64,000 nt of DNA, taken from positions 62,001 to 126,000 of the forward strand of contig JAJFFK010000023.1 of NCBI GenBank assembly GCA_021776655.1. Reading direction: 5' to 3'. Shown here piece after piece: positions 44,475 through 52,332 of the stretch (positions are counted from its first letter, which is position 1; each line of letters starts with the position of its first letter). The DNA is from Henriciella sp. GTDB taxonomy: Bacteria > Pseudomonadota > Alphaproteobacteria > Caulobacterales > Hyphomonadaceae. The notes beneath the pieces were generated by a model, which was given only the letters and a program-made list of their open reading frames with translations, searched no databases and had not been told where the DNA came from. The position numbers and the translations under genes are program-made.

Positions 44475-45135
44475 CGGACTGAGTTCTGGCTTTCTCCCGC
44501 GCTAAGACGCTTCGCGTCACGCGGGATAGCAGGTTCCGCGCTACGCGCCCCACGGGTGTCATGAACCGGGCTCAGGGCTGTATCCCAATTCCGACTGTCC
44601 CGGGCTTGACCCGGGATCTCCCGCCGCTGGTCCGGTTTTGTGGCGCGTAGTTTGTTTTGCCTCGCGCTAAGGTGCTATCGCACCACGCGAGACGTAAGCA
44701 GGTTCCGCGACAGCGCTTTGCGCTGCCACATGAACCAAGCTCAGGGCTGTTTTTCTCTCCCTCTCTCCATTGTCATCCCGGACGCGAAGCGATCCGGGAC
44801 CCAGCGCCAAGCATCTCTGGGTCCCGGATATTTGCTGACGCAAATTCCGGGATGACAATTTGGTATGGGGGAGCAATCCCCACCTCCGACTGTCCCGGGC
44901 TTGACCCGGGATCTCTCGCAAGGCTTCCGGTCACCGTGGCACGAGACTCCGGATCAAGCCCGGAGCCATCGGAGACGTGAACAGCCCTGAGCTGCCCAAT
45001 CAAGTTGGGCAGAGCCCCGGTTCATGTTCGCGCCCCACGGGTGTCAGCGAACGGAACCCGCTCCGCCTCGCTGCGCCGAAGGCGCTTAGCGCGAAGCAAA
45101 ACAAACCACTCACCACAAAAACTCAAACCAAACGT
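44475..45135. repeat. Nested palindromic repeat mosaic between tadC and cpaB
   Basis: A 660-base non-coding stretch built from repeats. (1) Hairpin of CCCGCG/CGCGGG at 44496-44524. (2) A unit beginning GCAGGTTCCGCG and ending CTCAGGGCTG at about 44529-44580, repeated at 44698-44749, with an inverted copy at 44981-45060. (3) Arms GTTTGTTTTGC (near 44650) and GCAAAACAAAC (near 45095), which make 44648-44752 and 44980-45108 one large inverted-repeat pair. (4) TGTCCCGGGCTTGACCCGGG at about 44596 and 44891. (5) The GTCATCCCGG palindrome at 44769-44859. It looks like accumulated REP/ERIC-like units rather than genes. Confidence 0.75.
44769..44859. repeat. GTCATCCCGG composite palindrome, copy 1
   Basis: Begins ATTGTCATCCCGG and ends CCGGGATGACAAT, with an inner pair ATCCGGGACCCAG / CTGGGTCCCGGAT, so the whole unit is an imperfect two-level inverted repeat of about 90 bases. 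The same architecture recurs at 54628-54733 and 55253-55360, flanking the GIY-YIG gene. Confidence 0.85.
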
Positions 45136-46059
45136 CTATTCTTGCGGTGACACCTTGTCGGCATTTGCAACCACGACCGGGGTCAGTCGCGTCGGCGCGC
45201 CAGCGAGGCGTCCTTCGGGCACGGTATAGTCGGTTTTCGTTTCGCCAAGGATGACCTGGACCGTATCGAAGACCGGCCGCTTAACCCTGGGTGTAGCCGC
45301 CACTGCACGGCGACGCGGGCGACGCACCGGCGTTGCTCTGGCGGTTATGACATCAACCACACCGCGATCACGGGTTCCGCGCAGCGCCAAGGACAGGTTG
45401 CCAGTTTCGCCAGCAACCGCAAGTTTGCGGGCATCCTCGACACTGACGGCCAGGGTCGCATTGTGAAACTCTGACGGCTGATTGCTGCGCACATCATCGT
45501 TCAGGCCGAGGCCCAGAACTTCGATGTCCGACAATAAAATGTCCGATACCAGATTCTTGGTGCGACCATTCAGATTGGAATTACGCGTATGCAACACATC
45601 GACCCGGTCCCCCGGAAGCACAAAACCCGCGACGCCTGCAACATCATTCATGCTGATCGTGAAGGCGCGGTAACCCGGCTCCAGACGCCCCGCCAGACTT
45701 GGCCGCATGCCCGCCGGAGACAACCGCGAATCCAGCACTGGCTCCCCCGCCGCAATCACGGTCATCGCTTGGCGCGGGCTGAACTGATCCGACCCGACAG
45801 CAGCGATTGAGCTGAACCGCCCATAGGGGGCCTGGGCTGCAGGCCAGTCCTCGATCATCAGGTTGACCTCGCTCACTGTATCGCCGCGACCAATGTCTTC
45901 TGCAGCAACCACAACGGATATCATCTCGATAATCGGGGCTTCAACCAGCTCCACGGGCGCCGGTTCCGCGTCGCGCGTCGTAAAATAACGGGCGGCCAGC
46001 ACTGCAGCGAAACCAAAGGCTACAGACAGGCCGAGAGTGATGGCGGGTGAAATACGCAT
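45136..46059 (-). CDS. cpaB: Tad pilus assembly protein CpaB/RcpC
   Basis: A 307-residue protein with an N-terminal signal-anchor (ITLGLSVAFGFAAVLAARYF) and the SAF/RcpC domain. The domain has VVVAAEDIGRGDTVSE, FSPRQAMTVIAAGEPVLDSRL, YRAFTISMNDVAGVAGFVLPGDRVDVL, then a basic C-terminal tail. It is a periplasmic partner of the CpaC secretin. In most Tad loci cpaB directly precedes cpaC; here it is downstream of tadC on the opposite strand, across a repeat mosaic, as if an inversion had occurred there. It is divergent from the PAN-domain gene. Confidence 0.9.
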   Translation of the reverse strand: MRISPAITLGLSVAFGFAAVLAARYFTTRDAEPAPVELVEAPIIEMISVVVAAEDIGRGDTVSEVNLMIEDWPAAQAPYGRFSSIAAVGSDQFSPRQAMTVIAAGEPVLDSRLSPAGMRPSLAGRLEPGYRAFTISMNDVAGVAGFVLPGDRVDVLHTRNSNLNGRTKNLVSDILLSDIEVLGLGLNDDVRSNQPSEFHNATLAVSVEDARKLAVAGETGNLSLALRGTRDRGVVDVITARATPVRRPRRRAVAATPRVKRPVFDTVQVILGETKTDYTVPEGRLAGAPTRLTPVVVANADKVSPQE

Positions 46060-46236
46060 GAGACTATCCCTGATCTATACCTCAGACTGTACGCGCAAGA
46101 CTTTAAACCCGCGCCAATTGCCCGCCCGAAATTGCGCTGGCCCGATTAACCATGATAGCTTCTGGATCAGGCGTCGAACGCTTCATTAACGCCGATTTCC
46201 TAGCCTTGGGAAATGTCTGTTTGAGGAGACTGTCTT

Positions 46237-46848
46237 ATGCGCATCCTGATCGCTCTTGCGGGCACCATCCTTTTGGGATCACTCGCGCCGCACATCGCCC
46301 TGGCTGAAGATGAGCTGGCGGGGGCTGAGATCGAAGCGCGTCTGCCTGCGCATGAACCAAACACTTACCGGTTTGGCATCCTGCTTGAAGCCGCACCGGC
46401 AACCACCCCTGGCGAATGTGAGCTTGTCTGCAATCAAAATAGCGCTTGCCGGGTTTGGTCTTTGGTCCCGGTTGCGGCCGGTCAGGCCGCGCGCTGCGAA
46501 CTGAAGCGCAGTGTTGGCGCAGCGCAATACCGCCCCGGCGCGACGTCTGGTATCGCCGCACACTTGCAGCCGCCTGCGCCCGTGGCCTTGCCGTCTACGG
46601 ACACAGTGCCCGGACAAGCCAGCGCGCCCGCGATCAAACCGGCTCACCAGCCCGCTCAGGCGCTGCGTACCCCGTCATCCAGCAGCGCGTCTGCGTCCAG
46701 CCCGCAACCGCTTATCTTCTACCCAACCAAACCAAACCTGCTTGGCGGCGGGCGTAGCAGCGCGGGTCAATCACGCCGGTCACTGACGCCGCCCCTAGCG
46801 CCAGTGCCCCCAGCAGCGTCGCGTCCAACGGTCATTCCGCAAAAATAG
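46237..46848 (+). CDS. Secreted PAN/apple-like domain protein
   Basis: A 203-residue protein with a clean signal peptide (MRILIALAGTILLGSLAPHI, cleavage after ALA). Residues about 30-107 form one PAN-like module: CELVCNQNSACRVWSLVP with a closing CELKRSV and four cysteines in PAN spacing. The last 90 residues are Pro/Ala/Ser-rich and probably disordered. PAN modules bind proteins or carbohydrates. GAGGAG precedes the ATG. It is divergent from cpaB, so a surface role near the pilus is possible but unsupported. Confidence 0.68.
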   Translation: MRILIALAGTILLGSLAPHIALAEDELAGAEIEARLPAHEPNTYRFGILLEAAPATTPGECELVCNQNSACRVWSLVPVAAGQAARCELKRSVGAAQYRPGATSGIAAHLQPPAPVALPSTDTVPGQASAPAIKPAHQPAQALRTPSSSSASASSPQPLIFYPTKPNLLGGGRSSAGQSRRSLTPPLAPVPPAASRPTVIPQK

Positions 46849-46888
46849 CTAGCGCGCTTTCAGGCGACGTGCGTGAAGCAATAAGCGA

Positions 46889-47869
46889 TCACGCATCGCG
46901 CTTCGGCCCACCCGGCCGGCCATCCCGCTTGGCGCGCGGCGCGCGGCCTGTGCCAGCGCCCTTATAGCCATTGCCCTGTCCGCGCGGGCGGTCTTTGCGA
47001 TCCGGGCGCGGTTCACGGTTCGGCGCCGCCCCGCCTTTGCCAACGAAAGATCGACCCTTACGGACCGGTTTGCCATCTTCATCGCGCAAGCGTTTGGGGC
47101 GTTCCCCCAACGACGCTGAAATCAGGCCCGCGCGTTCACGCACCGTCAGCTTACGCCACTTGCCTTCCGGCAGATCGCCGAGCCCGAGTGGCCCAATCCG
47201 CACGCGCAACAGGTCGACGACCTTCAAGCCAACCAGATCACACATCCGGCGGATCTGGCGTTTACGCCCTTCACGCAAAATGAAGCGCAGGGTCTGCTCG
47301 CCCTCACGCGTGATCTTGGCGGCTTTCAGCTTGCGCCCATCCAGCGATAGACCGTTGCGCAGCAAGGTCAGCCGCCCATCATTGATCACGCCTTTTACAG
47401 TGACCAGATATTCCTTGTCGAGCGTATGCTCTGGTCCGATGATCGCTTTGGCCAACACGCCGTCTTCTGACAAGAGCAGCAGGCCGCGCGAGTCCATATC
47501 GAGCCGCCCAAGTGGGGCGAGACTGGCATCGCGGCCCGGTCCCGGCTCACCGTCAGTTGCGTTATCTGTTTTCAGCAATCGCACCGCTGGGACCTGCCCC
47601 GCCTCTGGCTGGGCCGAGACATAATTAACCGGCTTGTTCAGGATCGCCGTTAATTTATCCGCCAATGCTATGCGCGCCGCAGCGGTCAGGGTCAGCGTCT
47701 CATGGGTGTTGATCTTGTGGCCCGGCTCGGTCACCAGTTCTTCGTTGACCATCACGCCGCCTTGCGCAATCAGCGCTTCGGCCTCACGGCGTGAGCATAG
47801 ACCAAGCTCGGCCATCCACTTGTTGAGGCGCACTGGCGCGTTGCCCTTATAAGTATGCAATATCGACAT
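46889..47869 (-). CDS. Pseudouridine synthase, RluF/RluB-like
   Basis: A 326-residue RNA-modifying enzyme. N-terminal S4 RNA-binding domain: VRLNKWMAELGLCSRREAEA and GGVMVNEELV. Catalytic domain: NKPVNYVSAQPEAGQ, PLGRLDMDSRGLLLLSEDG (the catalytic Asp is in GRLD), LDKEYLVTVKG and EGRKRQIRRMCDLVGLKVVDLLRVRIGPL. The NKPVNYVS segment fits the RluF branch (23S U2604) better than RluB, but the exact site is not certain. A strongly basic Arg/Lys/Gly tail of about 60 residues is added at the C-terminus. ATG 47869 is used; a TTG 45 bases upstream is less likely. Confidence 0.87.
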   Translation of the reverse strand: MSILHTYKGNAPVRLNKWMAELGLCSRREAEALIAQGGVMVNEELVTEPGHKINTHETLTLTAAARIALADKLTAILNKPVNYVSAQPEAGQVPAVRLLKTDNATDGEPGPGRDASLAPLGRLDMDSRGLLLLSEDGVLAKAIIGPEHTLDKEYLVTVKGVINDGRLTLLRNGLSLDGRKLKAAKITREGEQTLRFILREGRKRQIRRMCDLVGLKVVDLLRVRIGPLGLGDLPEGKWRKLTVRERAGLISASLGERPKRLRDEDGKPVRKGRSFVGKGGAAPNREPRPDRKDRPRGQGNGYKGAGTGRAPRAKRDGRPGGPKRDA

Positions 47870-47993
47870 CGGCGCGGTGTGGCGCTCAGCGGACGCGGCG
47901 TCAATGGCAAGCAACCGTCAAATCGCTTGCAAATCTCACATTGTCAGCCTTGACTGGCAGGCAATAGAACGCCCGTTCACAAAGAGACCCAGC

Positions 47994-49271
47994 ATGCTGA
48001 AAGATCGATACGACAATCCGCTTTCGACCACATCCATGGCGGCGTGTGACGCCTATAATCGTGGGATGGAGCTCTATTTCACCGCGCAACCGGGCGCAGA
48101 GGCGGCGTTCAAACAGGCGCTCAACCATGATCCTGATTTCACGCTTGCGCATGTCAGCCTGGCACGTGAACACCACGTACACGGCGATGGCCATGGCGCG
48201 CGTGCGGCGCTGGCAAAGGCCAATGCGGTTAAAGGCAACCTGTCGCAACGCGAAAGCCAGCACCTTGCCATCCTGACCACAGTGATTGGCGGACGCGGGG
48301 ATGATGCGTTCGAAGCGGCCAAGGCTCATCTGGCAGACTATCCGCGCGATGCTCTGATTGCATCGCTCTGCATGGGGGTGTTCAGCCTGATCGGGTTTAG
48401 CGGGCGACCGGGCCGGGAAGCAGAGAATCTCGCCGTGACCGCCAGCCTCACGCGTGATTACGGCGATGACCCATGGTTCTTGTCCAACCTCGCCTTCGCC
48501 CAAATGGAAGTCGGGCAATTGGCCCAGGCCGAGCGATCTATCGAAGCTTCGCTCGCAGGCAACAGCCGCGACGCCAATGCCGCCCATCACCGCGCCCACC
48601 TGCACTATGAGAAGGGCGAGACGGCGGCGGGGCAAGAATACTTACGCAATTGGCTCAGCACCTATGACCGCGAAGGCATCATGCATTGCCACATTTCCTG
48701 GCATGTTGCGCTCTGGGCCCTGGCGACAGGCGACACAGAGACGATGTGGTCGATCATTGACAGCGCGGTTGATCCTGAACAGACGCTCAGCCCGCCCCTC
48801 AACGTAATGACGGATCTCGCCTCAATCCTGTATCGCGCTGAGATCGTCGGGGTTGAAGTCTCGCAACAGCGTTGGCAGCAGGTCAGCGCCTATGCGCAGA
48901 AATGTTTCCCGAAACCACGGCTAGCCTTTGCTGACATTCATGCTGCCCTTGCCCACGCGATGACGGGCAATCATGAGGCGCTGTCAAAGATTATCCGTGA
49001 TGCCAACGGCCCTGCGGCTGATATGGTGGTGACGCTGGCCGAAGCCTTTCAGGCAATTGCAGCGCAAGACTGGCCGCTTGCCGAGGCACACCTCACCTCA
49101 GCCCTAGGCGATCACGCGCGTATTGGCGGCAGCCGGGCGCAGCGCGATCTGGTCGAATACGCAATCAGTCATGCCTTGTTGCGTCAGGGCAAAGCAGATA
49201 CGGCGCGGCTGTTGCTCGCCACGCGCCGCCCGCTCACCGCAATATCAGCGGCTATGCCTCGGGCTGCTTAG
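47994..49271 (+). CDS. TPR protein of the TTC38 type
   Basis: A 425-residue soluble protein made of helical repeats. PGAEAAFKQALNHDPDFTLA, WFLSNLAFAQMEVGQLAQAE and NAAHHRAHLHYEKGETAAG are TPR units, and the central HISWHVALWALATGD block with its conserved His/Trp residues is characteristic of the TTC38 family. The function is unknown. ATG 47994 has AAAGAGA upstream; the frame is open further upstream without coding character. The stop codon sits at the left end of a MITE-like inverted repeat. Confidence 0.8.
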   Translation: MLKDRYDNPLSTTSMAACDAYNRGMELYFTAQPGAEAAFKQALNHDPDFTLAHVSLAREHHVHGDGHGARAALAKANAVKGNLSQRESQHLAILTTVIGGRGDDAFEAAKAHLADYPRDALIASLCMGVFSLIGFSGRPGREAENLAVTASLTRDYGDDPWFLSNLAFAQMEVGQLAQAERSIEASLAGNSRDANAAHHRAHLHYEKGETAAGQEYLRNWLSTYDREGIMHCHISWHVALWALATGDTETMWSIIDSAVDPEQTLSPPLNVMTDLASILYRAEIVGVEVSQQRWQQVSAYAQKCFPKPRLAFADIHAALAHAMTGNHEALSKIIRDANGPAADMVVTLAEAFQAIAAQDWPLAEAHLTSALGDHARIGGSRAQRDLVEYAISHALLRQGKADTARLLLATRRPLTAISAAMPRAA

Positions 49272-49432
49272 GCTCCAAACCCACTCAAATCGCCACTTTC
49301 ACGGCGCGTCTTTGACGCAAAGCCTGCGTCAACATCGTTTTGAATTGGGGTAAACCAGTTCTGCACGACGTTTCCTTGTCTTCGCGCCAAACTCACACCG
49401 TGAAAACAGCGATTTGAGTGGGTTTGGAGCCT
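49270..49432. mobile_element. MITE-like element with long terminal inverted repeats
   Basis: AGGCTCCAAACCCACTCAAA plus TCGC at 49270 is matched perfectly in inverse by GCGATTTGAGTGGGTTTGGA plus GCCT ending at 49432. The pairing continues inward with a few mismatches to about 37 bases per arm. The 90-base centre has no ORF, only a small GACGCA..TGCGTC hairpin. The left arm starts on the stop codon of the TPR gene. It could be a non-autonomous transposable element or a very long hairpin terminator; no transposase is nearby. Confidence 0.65.
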
Positions 49433-49444
49433 AGGCACCAAACC

Positions 49445-49576
49445 CTAGTCTTTTGCGTCGGCAGCCGTGTCTTTGACGACTTTTCCGGCTGATTCAACGT
49501 CTTTGCCAAGGCCTTCAATCGTATTGCAGGCAGTTAGTAGCGGCAGGGCCACGAGGGCAAGAATGATAGCTTTCAT
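49445..49576 (-). CDS. Entericidin-like small lipoprotein
   Basis: A 43-residue frame, too short for usual gene calls. MKAIILALVALPLLTAC is a lipoprotein signal with lipobox LTAC (Cys17), followed by NTIEGLGKDVESAGKVVKDT, the G-K-D...A-G-x hallmark of the EcnA/EcnB entericidin family. These are tiny envelope lipoproteins, in E. coli an antidote/toxin pair under osmotic and growth-phase control. A second, longer member lies just upstream on the same strand. Confidence 0.85.
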   Translation of the reverse strand: MKAIILALVALPLLTACNTIEGLGKDVESAGKVVKDTAADAKD

Positions 49577-49663
49577 TGGGCTGGTCTCCATTTGTTTCGC
49601 GTATATGGGCTAGCCACCCTGCCAGGGCAAGCAATGGCGGTCATCACGATTGTCCAAACATTG

Positions 49664-49930
49664 TTACTGTGACGTGCTGGTCACAGATGGACAGGCCGGC
49701 AGGCCCGAGCCGCCTTTCAGGTCCTTGCTATTGGGATCACAGGGTTCGCCTGCTTTGGCGACAGCGCGCTTGGCCGGCTCTGGGTTAAACACTTCGTCGC
49801 GCACTTCATTGGCAACATGGCTAAGGCCACGCCCGGCCGCGCTGACATCCTTGCCGACACCGTCAAACGTCGAACATGCAGGCAGTATGAGTAAACTCGC
49901 CATTACGGCACCGATTAAAACCTGTTTCAT
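49664..49930 (-). CDS. Entericidin-related lipoprotein, extended
   Basis: An 88-residue lipoprotein: MKQVLIGAVMASLLILPAC signal (Cys19), then STFDGVGKDVSAAGRGLSHV, the entericidin-type core. A further 50 residues follow, including GEPCDPNSKDLKGGSGLPAC with two cysteines that could form a disulfide. ATG 49930 has AAGGGAT upstream. With the 43-residue gene at 49445 it makes a tandem pair on the minus strand. The C-terminal extension is not part of the classical family. Confidence 0.78.
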   Translation of the reverse strand: MKQVLIGAVMASLLILPACSTFDGVGKDVSAAGRGLSHVANEVRDEVFNPEPAKRAVAKAGEPCDPNSKDLKGGSGLPACPSVTSTSQ

Positions 49931-50045
49931 CTTGCGATCCCTTCCATGAATCGATTGGGCATAGTCACACCGCAGCAATTTCAACACAAGTCTATTCCCT
50001 TTAACCGCGACTCCCTGCTAAACGCCTCCCTAAATGAGGCGCACC

Positions 50046-50708
50046 ATGAAAACTGCTATCATCGTCTTCCCCGGCTCCAATTGTGACCGGGACGCGCAAG
50101 TTGCCTTGAAGCAGGCAACCGGGGCCGATCCTGCCATGGTCTGGCACAAGGATGGGACCATCCCTGACGGCACGGATCTGGTCATGGTCCCCGGCGGCTT
50201 CTCCTATGGCGACGCCCTGCGCTGCGGTGCCATCGCCGCCAATTCCCCGATGATCAGCCAATTGCAGGCCCACGCGGCGCGCGGCGGTTATGTCCTCGGG
50301 GTGTGCAACGGCTTTCAGGTTCTGTGTGAGACCGGATTGCTCCCCGGCGCGCTGATCCGCAATGCGTCGCTGAATTTCGTCTGCAAGTCGCAGGTCTTGA
50401 GCATTGCCAATGCAAACTCGGCATTCACTTCGGCCTATGCAGGCCAGTCCGAGATTACCATTCCGGTTGCCCACCATGACGGCAATTATGTTGCCGATGA
50501 GGCCACGCTCGACACGCTGGAAGGCGATGGCCTTGTGGCCTTTCGCTATGTTGGCAACCCGAACGGTGCGGCCCGCGATATTGCTGGGATCCTGAGCAGG
50601 AATGGCCGCGTCCTGGGCCTGATGCCACATCCTGAACGCGCGATTGGCGGGCATGAAGGCGGCACCGACGGCCTGGCCATGTTCGAGAGCCTGGTTGGGG
50701 TGGTTTAG
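50046..50708 (+). CDS. purQ: Phosphoribosylformylglycinamidine synthase subunit I (glutaminase)
   Basis: A 220-residue class I glutamine amidotransferase supplying ammonia to PurL in purine synthesis. [14 protein letters not shown] at the start, the nucleophile in [15 protein letters not shown], and the His-Glu in [12 protein letters not shown]. It belongs to the PurS/PurQ/PurL three-subunit type, consistent with the short PurL at 52333. ATG 50046 has GAGGCG upstream; an ATG 12 bases earlier contains that site. purS is not in the window. Confidence 0.95.
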   Translation: MKTAIIVFPGSNCDRDAQVALKQATGADPAMVWHKDGTIPDGTDLVMVPGGFSYGDALRCGAIAANSPMISQLQAHAARGGYVLGVCNGFQVLCETGLLPGALIRNASLNFVCKSQVLSIANANSAFTSAYAGQSEITIPVAHHDGNYVADEATLDTLEGDGLVAFRYVGNPNGAARDIAGILSRNGRVLGLMPHPERAIGGHEGGTDGLAMFESLVGVV

Positions 50709-50710
50709 AC

Positions 50711-51031
50711 ATGGCAAGATCACGTCTCATGTATGTCGAGTTGAAAACCGGGTATCATGGCGACGGCCCGGCCTGGATTACGCGCGTCAAATATACCAAG
50801 ACCGAAAAGGGCTTCTACTTTCGCGGCGCCCTGCTGCAGCAGGCAACCATAGCGGAACGCGAGGACCATGGCTGGACGGAAGGCAATTATTTCGACTTTG
50901 ACAGCGGCAACGCCTATTGGGCCTCTGGCGCAAAGAAAAGCGGTAAAGATCGACATCCCGATGGCAGCGGCCCGGTCGAAATTGATCCTGAGGTCAAGGA
51001 TGTGTATCTGCGCCTGATCGGTAAAGCTTGA
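50711..51031 (+). CDS. Small conserved hypothetical protein
   Basis: A 106-residue soluble protein starting two bases after purQ. MYVELKTGYHGDGPAWITRV, GFYFRGALLQQAT and NYFDFDSGNAYWASGAKKSG are blocks seen in a family of short bacterial proteins with no assigned function (ELKTGxxxxGPAWI signature). Its coupling to purQ suggests coexpression only. Confidence 0.72.
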   Translation: MARSRLMYVELKTGYHGDGPAWITRVKYTKTEKGFYFRGALLQQATIAEREDHGWTEGNYFDFDSGNAYWASGAKKSGKDRHPDGSGPVEIDPEVKDVYLRLIGKA

Positions 51032-51102
51032 ATGGTCTCGCGCAAAACCTTGCTCAAATCTGTGGCGCGGTTATCTCGATGTTGGAAACTGGAGAAAACC
51101 TG

Positions 51103-52299
51103 ATGTTGCGGACACTCACTGCTGTTGCTGCCTTAACCCTTGCTGCTTGCGCTCAAACCCCTGTCGAGACGCCTGTGACACCCCCTCCTGCTACAGAAAC
51201 ACCTGAGGCCGCCGCGTTCAGTCATAATGACTATACCGACATGGCAAATTGGCTGTGCCACCCAGACAAAGCCGATGATGCTTGCGCGATTGATCTGACA
51301 TCGACCGCTATCCATCCTGATAACAGTACCGAAATTATCCCTTTTGAAGCGGCGAGCGATCCGGGTTTCGACTGTTTCTATTACTATCCAACCGTGTCCA
51401 ATGACGAGACCGATAATAGTGACATGATCGCCAATGCCGAAGAGATCAACGTCATTGCCAATCAGTTTGCCCGCTATGGCGCATCCTGCCGACTGTTCGC
51501 ACCAATTTACCGCCAGCGAACCCTGACCGCGCTGCGCCGGGCCATGGCGACCGGAGAGGAATTGGGCGACCCTGAGCTTCGCTATGGCGACATTCTCGAC
51601 AGTTGGACCACCTATATGCGCGATCATAATGACGGGCGCGGCGTGATCCTGATCGGCCACAGCCAAGGCGCTGGCATGGTATATGAGCTGCTGCAACGCG
51701 ATATTGTCGGCACTGAAGCTGAAAAGCAGATCGTCGCTGTTCATTCCATTGGCACCACCCGCCACGTCGATACTGCAACTGGCACTTGGCAGGGCCTGCC
51801 GCTTTGCGCGACGTCGGATGATACCGGGTGTCTTGTCACCTATGTCAGCTTTCGCGACACCAGCCCGCCGCCTGCCGGCACATTTTTCGGGATCAGTGAT
51901 GGTGACAGCCGCGCGATCTGTGTGAACCCTGCCGCACTCACTGGCGACGGCGAGCTTGCCGCCTACTTACCGGTTGTGAGCGGGTTTGACTCCAGTGAAG
52001 AGTCAAGATTTGGCGTTGCGATCACCACGCCCTTCGTCACTGTACCGGGCCTGCTATCTGCAACGTGTGAGCGCTCCGACACGCATGACTGGCTGGCCAT
52101 CCGTATTCACGCCGATGCCGACGATGCCCGCATTGACGACATTGGCGGCGATGTGAAAATAGGCGACATGATCATCAAGGATTGGGGCCTTCACATCGTC
52201 GACATGAATCTCGCCATGGGCAACCTTGTCAGCCTCGCTGAGACCCAAGGTGCAGCCTGGATTGCCGCTCATGAGAGCGAGTCGACGCAAGAGCACTAG
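51103..52299 (+). CDS. DUF3089 alpha/beta-hydrolase lipoprotein
   Basis: A 398-residue secreted hydrolase-like protein: signal TLTAVAALTLAAC (lipobox, Cys15), a Thr/Pro linker, then the DUF3089 domain. The domain has DCFYYYPTVSNDETDNSDM at its start and GVILIGHSQGAGMVYELL as the nucleophile elbow (G-H-S-Q-G), with a late Asp and DTHDWLAIRIHADA-like His region. The substrate is unknown. ATG 51103 with CTGGAG upstream is used; the frame overlaps the previous gene further upstream. It interrupts the purQ-purL pair. Confidence 0.83.
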   Translation: MLRTLTAVAALTLAACAQTPVETPVTPPPATETPEAAAFSHNDYTDMANWLCHPDKADDACAIDLTSTAIHPDNSTEIIPFEAASDPGFDCFYYYPTVSNDETDNSDMIANAEEINVIANQFARYGASCRLFAPIYRQRTLTALRRAMATGEELGDPELRYGDILDSWTTYMRDHNDGRGVILIGHSQGAGMVYELLQRDIVGTEAEKQIVAVHSIGTTRHVDTATGTWQGLPLCATSDDTGCLVTYVSFRDTSPPPAGTFFGISDGDSRAICVNPAALTGDGELAAYLPVVSGFDSSEESRFGVAITTPFVTVPGLLSATCERSDTHDWLAIRIHADADDARIDDIGGDVKIGDMIIKDWGLHIVDMNLAMGNLVSLAETQGAAWIAAHESESTQEH

Positions 52300-52332
52300 C
52301 GAATCTCTACGCCTCGCGCTAAACGCGGGCGC

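Noticed and set aside
44475-45135. CRISPR array or tandem-repeat locus
   Set aside because: The repeats are of several kinds, in both orientations and without regular spacers; no cas genes are near.
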